DNA from: Apoda limacodes | Lineage: Eukaryota > Arthropoda > Insecta > Lepidoptera > Limacodidae | Assembly: GCA_946406115.1 (NCBI GenBank) | Contig: OX291543.1 | Span: 3,722,501 to 3,786,500 of the forward strand | Length of the DNA stretch: 64,000 bases | Direction: 5' to 3' | Shown: positions 57,161 through 64,000 of the stretch, one piece after another | Layout of the letters: the number at the start of each line of letters is the position of its first letter | Numbering within the stretch: the stretch's first letter is position 1 | Notes under the pieces: generated by a model | Seen by the model: the letters and a program-made list of their open reading frames with translations, nothing else | Told to the model about the DNA's origin: nothing | The model's database searches: none | Position numbers and translations under genes: made by a program

Positions 57161-57879
57161 TATTTAAAATAAAAAAAAGATAATAAAACAAACTGCTCAA
57201 AAATAAAAATAAACTTCAAATTCAAATACCCGGTAAGGAAATAAAATTGCACCTTACACTTACAGGTTCTAATTCATACTGGCAGAAATAACCTCCGTTT
57301 CCTATGTCCGTTTCCAAAAAAAAAAGCAACGACAGGTACAACAATAGACTACGCAAACAGATAACAATAAAGGACCCGTATAACAATTTGACAGATTTTG
57401 ACGAGCCGATTGATTCATATTGTTAAATGTGATAAGGTTGTGTAACGGTTGTAACAGTTGTTGAGTTTTATCGACATTTATTGTATTATAATCATAATTA
57501 TTGTATCAACATGTAATATTAAGATATAAGAAAGTATGTCCATATTATGTATATAAGGAAGAGGGACTATAGCTAAACAACGTTCGCTGGGTCTGCTAGT
57601 TTTAGATAAAGATGAGTAATTATCATTTGATCTCCGTCCACTGGTGAGCACATACCTTCGCTGTTAACGGTCTATCTATTATAATACCCATAGGCTATAC
57701 GACACTAGACGTTGCATTAAATGACTTAGAAAATGGACGGGTCTAAGCCGCTTGTTTAGACATTTGAGTCCATTTAGTGGGTGACAAACATCGTGGTCTC
57801 GTGCTTAGAACCTTTCTTTCACATCGTTTATCGATTCTACAAACTATTTGGCCTGCCCATTGGCACTTCAGAGAACTAA
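57161..57879 (-). promoter_or_regulatory. Predicted 5' flank/UTR of sim exon 1
   Basis: No convincing TATA box or initiator stands out. TTCGCTGGGTCTGCTAGTTT at 57585 is a repeat end. The assignment as upstream region depends on the exon 1 model. Confidence 0.3.
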
Positions 57880-58020
57880 TTCTTTAAGGTATATCGGTTA
57901 CTCTAGTTCCACTATGTCGGTTACAGTGCGGTTTCAGCCAAACCTACGCCCGCGAACGCTTAGGTTGTGGAATGATCTCCCTGCTATTAGGCTTTCTCTA
58001 CAGAGATTTAATCATAAAAT
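57880..58020 (+). repeat. Family A LINE RT C-terminal scrap
   Basis: It encodes TVRFQPNLRPRTLRLWNDLP, matching the family A peptide at 13410-13750, then diverges. Confidence 0.65.
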
Positions 58021-58794
58021 AATACTATTTGATTTTGTGGCTTCAATATAAATTACGATATAAGTGGTTTATTTGATACCAAATTTATAGCGGGATTAAA
58101 ATTGAGCGTCAAGAGTAACCTCCCTCACATATCTAAACCGCCTTCTCATCTTTATATCCTCGATACATAAGAGGCACCACCTCAAGTTACATCCGCAACG
58201 ACGAACGAGACATTTTTTTTTTGCTTTCATACATTTAAAAAAAATATGTCATTACCGCACAAGTGTGTAATGGGCGCTGTTATGATGCTAAAAACGATGC
58301 AGTAAAGGCGGCTTTATGAGCGTGTCTGCGATATTCATCAAACTTAAAATTTGTCTAAAACTAATTTATATATTACAATACATGGTAGATAAATCAATAA
58401 AATAGTCATTTATATTTAACACAATTACTTTACGATGCATCATTATGCGCAGTCACACCTCTCTTAAATATTATCTCCGTTCAAAAGGGCAAAATCAATA
58501 AAATGACAAGCGTCAATGGAGAAATTTGCATAACCCCGACTATCTTGTCGTAAGGTAAGGCGCCCTGCTCGATGTTATTTGATACGCAAAAGCAAATGAA
58601 TAATAATAGTCAGCTTGGTCTAAGACCTTAGCTTGTCCTGACAAATGAAATAAAAAACAAACATTCACAAAATTGCTATCTAGTATGCAACTTTTGGAGT
58701 CTATTTTAAACATACTTTTACCTATAGGTATATTTACATTCTTAGGTACTTAAAGCTTTATTTCCTTATTTTATGTAATTAAACCAGTTATTTC
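58021..58794. other. AT-rich DNA upstream of sim, no gene seen
   Basis: No ORF or repeat edge recognised. Confidence 0.35.
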
Positions 58795-59170
58795 TTAAGA
58801 GGATACTCTTCGCGGCGCTTCGTAGCGGGCTTCATACAAACGAATTTCTCATTTGTTTTTGACATTTACTGATCAATCACTCTGAAATTTCTTAGTCATA
58901 ATCCCAAGCTAAATACCTAGGTCTGTGGTTTTCCAAAATCTTGTAAAACGGTCTATTAACTTGAACTCTTTTTTTTAAACCATTTGTATGAAAAACTAGA
59001 ATCCTGTATAACATTTGAACTATAAAATTTAATAGAAAACTGGCACACTGCAGACCTAGATATTTATTACTAGAACATGTATTCAAAATTACGTGGTGTT
59101 TGATCAACAGTGCCAAAAATAAGTGAAAAATTCGTTTGTCACTGCGAGGCCGCGAAGTGTATCCTCTTAA
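58795..59170. repeat. TTAA-flanked MITE (piggyBac-like), copy 2
   Basis: TTAA flanks both sides; inverted ends are GAGGATACTCTTCGCGGC and GGCCGCGAAGTGTATCCTC. About 376 bp and colinear with 36129-36512. Confidence 0.85.
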
Positions 59171-60360
59171 GCGAACTTTATTTCTTCTACCAAATAATGT
59201 TTTTTCATCACACTTACTCGTAATTAGTGTCATTACGTGCAGGCAAAGCGGGTGCTAAGACCCTAACAACTCCCACTGGCTTTTTCTTAAATTTTACCTT
59301 TGTCCGAACAAATCGCGCACATCAACAAGTTTCAACTTCAGCCAAAACTTAATTCTTTATGTGTTAAATTTTTATACAACTGACAACTGCCTATATTTTA
59401 TTGTAAGCAATTTTTATTTGTACAACATTTTTAGTTGGTTGACTAATATGAAGGTGCTGCTGCCGTGATTTTTTTTACACTGAGGGCACTTGACTCAAAC
59501 AAAAATTAGCACTTAATATTGATTAATATTTAGCAAACGGATCGCTGAATCGAAAAATGATTGTGTGTGTAGTATACCCGCAATATTTTTACCGACCTAT
59601 CCAAAGACATGCATACCATGGGCGCAGAATAATTTATAGTACCATGGGATAGACGAGAACTATACCTACTTTATTCCATATGATTGTGCTTTATAATGTT
59701 TACTTGGCAGGTTGTACTCAAAACCTATTAAAATCACTCAAAACCTAAATCAATTAAATATAAACCATGTTTTACATTTATTTGAATTTTCTATAGGTTC
59801 GAATTATTGTAAAACATTATTGTTATTGTTTTGAAGTCAGTCAATGAATTTGACGTAGAGATAGTTTTGAAAACTCTTCTAATTAATTTTGTACACATTA
59901 TTATTCGATATTTCTGAATAATCTTAGAAATACGAAACGCAATTGCCCCTTTCTAGTTATGGTACCCTAAAAATTAAACTATATTTCGCTAAATTAAAAA
60001 AAGGTTTATTTAATATTTTCTGGTGGTACCATAAAAATGTTACGTCGGGGTCATACGACAAGCGCAAAGCATTTACGATTTTTTCAGTAAACATATGTAT
60101 CTACCATATTTTATGTGCTTACTAAAATATTTGGCAAGTATGGATAGAACGTGCGCAAGGACAGCTGATAATTCAGTTGTGTCACTGTGTGCTAATAGAA
60201 GGTAAAACTCCCCGACGGCGGTTACCATTTTGCTATTTTTATCATTTCTCTAGTATATGGAGCTCAGTTATGTTTTTTTTCATCAAAAGCACTGGCTGTA
60301 CGACAGTAGCCCAACGTAAGTGGGGTTTCTTCTGTACTTGAAAAACAAAAACACGGGATG
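59171..60360. other. AT-rich intergenic DNA
   Basis: No gene is supported; the 60-codon frame at 59943-60125 has no motif. Confidence 0.35.
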
Positions 60361-60420
60361 CGCTCGCACACGTGCGCATAATCTGTAGGATCCGGGATCG
60401 AGTCCCGGTGGTCCCTATAC
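60361..60420 (+). repeat. Possible SINE scrap with B box
   Basis: GGATCCGGGATCGAGTCCCG resembles a tRNA B box with T-arm. The A box is unclear. Confidence 0.3.
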
Positions 60421-63400
60421 TTCATACTGAGGGTAAAGATTTACTATGAATAAAAATTGACGGCTGTTTGTATTGTTTTAGAGGGTGAGAAAGAACAGGG
60501 AACTTATCAAGAATTGCATTTTTATTTTTTTATTTCCTGATATGGGTATTTAAACACATCCATGGTTTGTACCTACATCATTAACACTTTCAAACAGCAG
60601 TTAGTCCAATCAAAATTCGGTTTGGGGACAGAAACATTAAAACCGAAGTTTGAAATATAAGGAATAAAATCCCGTAAAATACCTCCGGTGCCCAGCCACC
60701 CCTAAGAAATGGTGGGGTGAACAGTGGTGAAAAATGTGTTTTTTTTTAAATTTTTGACTTATTGTGACATCCTATTAAGAAAAGGAACTCTACAAAAGTT
60801 GTAGGTCTAGTAAAATTCTACAGCTTTTGCAGAAGACACTTTGAACCATAACGACAAAATTTTCGTGATATTGCAAATAACCCGTATTTTTTTTTTAATT
60901 TTTTCTTAGTTTATTATTTTTTGGTCCGCAAAAATATTCTGATTTTCATGAAACTAGAGGAAAGTAATTTTCAAAATACATATAATAACCAAAAAAACCT
61001 ACATTTAAAAAAAAATCCATTAATATTTTCAGGTATAGCTCATTTTATTTGTCTAAAATATAATAAGAATTTAAAAATAAATTATACAATAAAATGAGGA
61101 TGTAACTTCCGCAACACCTTAATCCTAAGTCTAGAATTGCTCATAATTGAATAACATTACAACAAGCCACCTGTAAAAGATTAAAATAGATTGCGGAACC
61201 CTAACAATTAGCACAACAAAAGCTAAATCTTCAAAAGAAATATTACTTTATTGTTTAGGAAGAGCAAAACGTGGGAATCAGTGTCGAACGACTGACAAGT
61301 CAGTAAATTTTCGCGCCAAAAGTCAATATCTATGGTACCTTTGTTTTTTTTTTCGACTAGGCAAAGGTACAGTGTGATAATGCCATTGTTTCTAGCCGCA
61401 AAGGACGGACGCACGTGTCTATGGCAGGTTTTACTGTGTTTTGTTTACAATGTTTTTTGTCAACGTAGTAAGACACCTGTAGAGCTATTCATTGATGTTG
61501 TAATCGTTCAGTAATTTGCGACGTTGGGCATGGGAACGAAATTTTACGTCATTTTAAAACTCATGTTTTGTTTCATGTTACTTACATCAATGAGTTAATA
61601 ATTGCTTTACAGAAAATAATAAAATTGTATCTGCAGATTTTAAATAATGATTTTCTCCATTACAAATATGCTCTCTATTAGCTAACGAATTGAAAAAAAA
61701 AACTTTACGCAGATGAAACATTAAGCTACCTAAATGTTTTTAAATTTTTTTAGTAGATACTTGAACAAATCTACATATAATAGCAAGTTATTTTTATTAA
61801 AATCGTCTCATAATCCACAAAGACTTATATCTTTGTCCAATGTACATTTGATCAAAGTAATAGGATAACTTCATCATACTTGCAACACCGATAATTGATT
61901 AAATTAAATGGATAAAAATATTTTACGAATGGAATACCACCCTTACACACGACAAACCCACTTAAACAAGTAAACATACTCATATATCTATACATACATA
62001 TATTATAAGTAAGGAAATCTTAGAACCTCATTTTCTAACCTTCATACCTGCGCTCCCTATGATCTAACCCTCTTCAAATTCAAATTCCTGGGGCTTAAGC
62101 TCGCTCAATTAAATATAGTTTTAAATTATTAAAATTGGTTTAATGGGTACCAATGCCAACATATCGGTGAACATACAAACATAGAAAGAAAACATACGCC
62201 TCCTTTTTTTCAGTCATTTAAATTTTTTTTTTTCGTAGATTTATGAAAACGTGGATGAAAAGTTAGCCAGTTTCATAACAGCATTAACAACTTTTATTTT
62301 AATAAAAGTATGTAATAAGCTACGTCATACAAACCTTTGTTGTATTATCTAGTAAATTTTTTGTATTTCTTTTCTTAATCAGGTGTGATAATTTGTACAT
62401 CACAAAAATTAGTTTATAGAAAAAATCAATTATACCAGAGTTTGATTACGATGAATCATAATTCAATTTCACAGTAGATGACTCATTTGAAACTTTTTGC
62501 TCGTGAACCGTGCGTCTAAAACTTACTCACTCAATGGAACCATTGAGATACGTTCCATCTTTTCTTTGCAATGAAACGCTGCAGTTTCTATTCACCAACC
62601 GTTTGTTTAAGATTTTCAAGACAAATTCCTTAATTTCTTGAACGTTCCCACGTTTTAGTTGTACGTAAATAAACAATTGCATCCTGATACAAGAATTTTT
62701 TCGCACTTTAATGTAAGAATATGTTACTTATTGAAGGTAAGTCTATTAAGTGAACTTAGCCGTGTAATAAATGGTCCATAGTTTTTCATATTTACCTACC
62801 GACTGAATTTAAAATGGTCGATTACCTGACTACTCTTTTTACAAAAAATCGCGTATGAAATTTGTAATTATTTGGATTTTTTTGTTGTATTTGTTATGTG
62901 GCTAAATTTTTTAAAACACCACAAAAATCACAGTTATGACAAATCTAAGTTTGCGGAAATTGTGTCGAAAACGAACGGTATTCTTTTCAAAAGTGTGAAC
63001 GAGGCGAAAATCTTTTGTCGTTTCATACAAGAATTGATAATTTTAAAAATCAATCCAATTTCAATAACTTATGTTTTGTTATTGGTTTACAAAAGTGAAC
63101 TAAAAAAGTGAATGCTTTTATAAATTTTTACATTAGCTGCTGTATTATAATGCTAATTACATATAACTTAGGTGATTTACTAAAATATCCAACTACAGCA
63201 CATTATGTAAAGCACATTTAGTTTTTCGCCATATCTGAGTTCGCACACAGCTTTCGCCTAACTTTCCCACCTTGAACAAATTAATAGATTACCAAAAAAT
63301 CATTAAATTTTTTTTAAAAAAACCACTTAATTTCGTTGCCTACATACCCGTACTTTTATATTTCTGTCACATTTATTAAAAAAACTACTTTGTTTTATAA

Positions 63401-63500
63401 AAGAATTATTTTGTACAGAACTCCAATATATCTATAGGTACATATAATAAAATGGTAGGAAAGTCAAAACTGTACATTGAATATTTTTTTTAAAGAACAC
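60421..63500. other. AT-rich DNA, no gene supported
   Basis: 60600-60860 (AAAAGTTGTAGGTCTAGTAA region) looks like another interspersed repeat. Short frames at 61332-61514 and 62872-63111 carry no motif. Confidence 0.35.
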
Positions 63501-63505
63501 TTGGG

Positions 63506-63700
63506 GTGAGATCTACAATCGATACCGAAGCCAAAAATATAGTTTTTAGAATTTTTGTCTGTTTGTCTGTATGTATGATCGGGATAAACTCAAAAAGTAC
63601 TGCATGGATTTACGTCAAATTTGGCACGAATATTCATTCGAAAATTCACGCTATCACCTACGGGGAACGAGCAGTGAACCTTTATAGCCGTAGGTGTACG
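63506..63700 (+). repeat. Interspersed repeat scrap beside the hairpin
   Basis: TTTTTGTCTGTTTGTCTGTA and GGGATAAACTCAAAAAGTAC, then CAAATTTGGCACGAATATTC, fit a common lepidopteran repeat with a GTCTGT run. Confidence 0.45.
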
Positions 63701-63705
63701 CAAAA

Positions 63706-63772
63706 AAAACTGCAAATCGATGTAGAGTAATAGCCTGCCAAACGGCTAAACTCTACATCGATTTGCAGTTTT
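63706..63772. repeat. Perfect 23-bp inverted repeat (hairpin)
   Basis: AAAACTGCAAATCGATGTAG plus AGT (63706-63728) is exactly mirrored at 63750-63772. The 21-base loop contains a nested TAGCC/GGCTA stem. Imperfect pairing continues outward (GTAGGTGTACG against TGTACACCTGC). Confidence 0.9.
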
Positions 63773-64000
63773 CGAGCGAAATTGCCGTTGTACACCTGCC
63801 ACTATTATTTCTTCAACGCATTCTGTAACAACGTGTAATCTAACGACGCATATTTGGCTTTCTTCTTAATTATTAATTATTCTACTCACACATAGCCATT
63901 TATTTTATGTTAAAAAATCGTGTAAAGTCATAACTTAGATGTGTTATAATTTTTCACCATATAAAAATGTTTCTTATTTGCTAACTAGATGGCTGGATGG

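Overview
The window is AT-rich eukaryotic DNA crowded with transposable-element debris. It looks like an insect, most likely a moth or butterfly (Lepidoptera). Reasons: a spliced single-minded (sim) gene, a haemolymph-type serine protease homologue, and mixed remnants of Ty3/gypsy, copia, BEL/Pao, Jockey, RTE, hAT, Helitron-like and tRNA-derived SINE families in arrangements familiar from lepidopteran genomes. No bacterial features are present. The species is not identified.

Layout. 1-2384 is the 5' part of a Ty3/gypsy-type element on the minus strand: LTR, tRNA-Ser primer site, gag, and a protease/pol frame that runs off the left edge. 2740-3560 is a dead copia pol. 4141-4430 is a fold-back element. 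6272-6906 is a two-exon THAP-domain pseudogene. 7483-10264 is a whole but broken hAT transposon with terminal inverted repeats and a probable target duplication. 11376-21373 (+) is a six-exon host gene, open at its 5' end, for a sushi plus chymotrypsin-fold protein in which all three catalytic residues are replaced; its introns hold a Jockey LINE, an RTE scrap and LINE 3' tails. 22300-26720 holds two BEL/Pao fragments in opposite orientation with a second Jockey tail between them. 27177-27870 is a 50-bp satellite of 14 units with a higher-order pattern. 28290-31124 holds interspersed repeats, including two copies of a palindromic MITE.

From 57160 down to 31713 on the minus strand lies a nine-exon gene for the bHLH-PAS transcription factor Single-minded. 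All exon phases join and the model encodes 587 residues, or 550 from the internal conserved Met. Its introns carry MITEs, a long-TIR element, LINE tails, Helitron-like pieces and a tRNA-derived SINE. Next to the PAS-B exon at 33525-33672 are four decayed tandem copies of that same exon (about 32885-33510). The region 57.2-64 kb, upstream of sim, is gene-poor and carries more repeats and a perfect 23-bp-arm hairpin.

The two host genes do not obviously work together: one is an immune-type protease homologue, the other a developmental regulator. Everything else is mobile-element biology. The most unusual structures are the decayed sim exon array, the triple loss of catalytic residues in the protease homologue, the intact -1 frameshift heptamer of the gypsy-type element, and the ordered variants in the 50-bp satellite.
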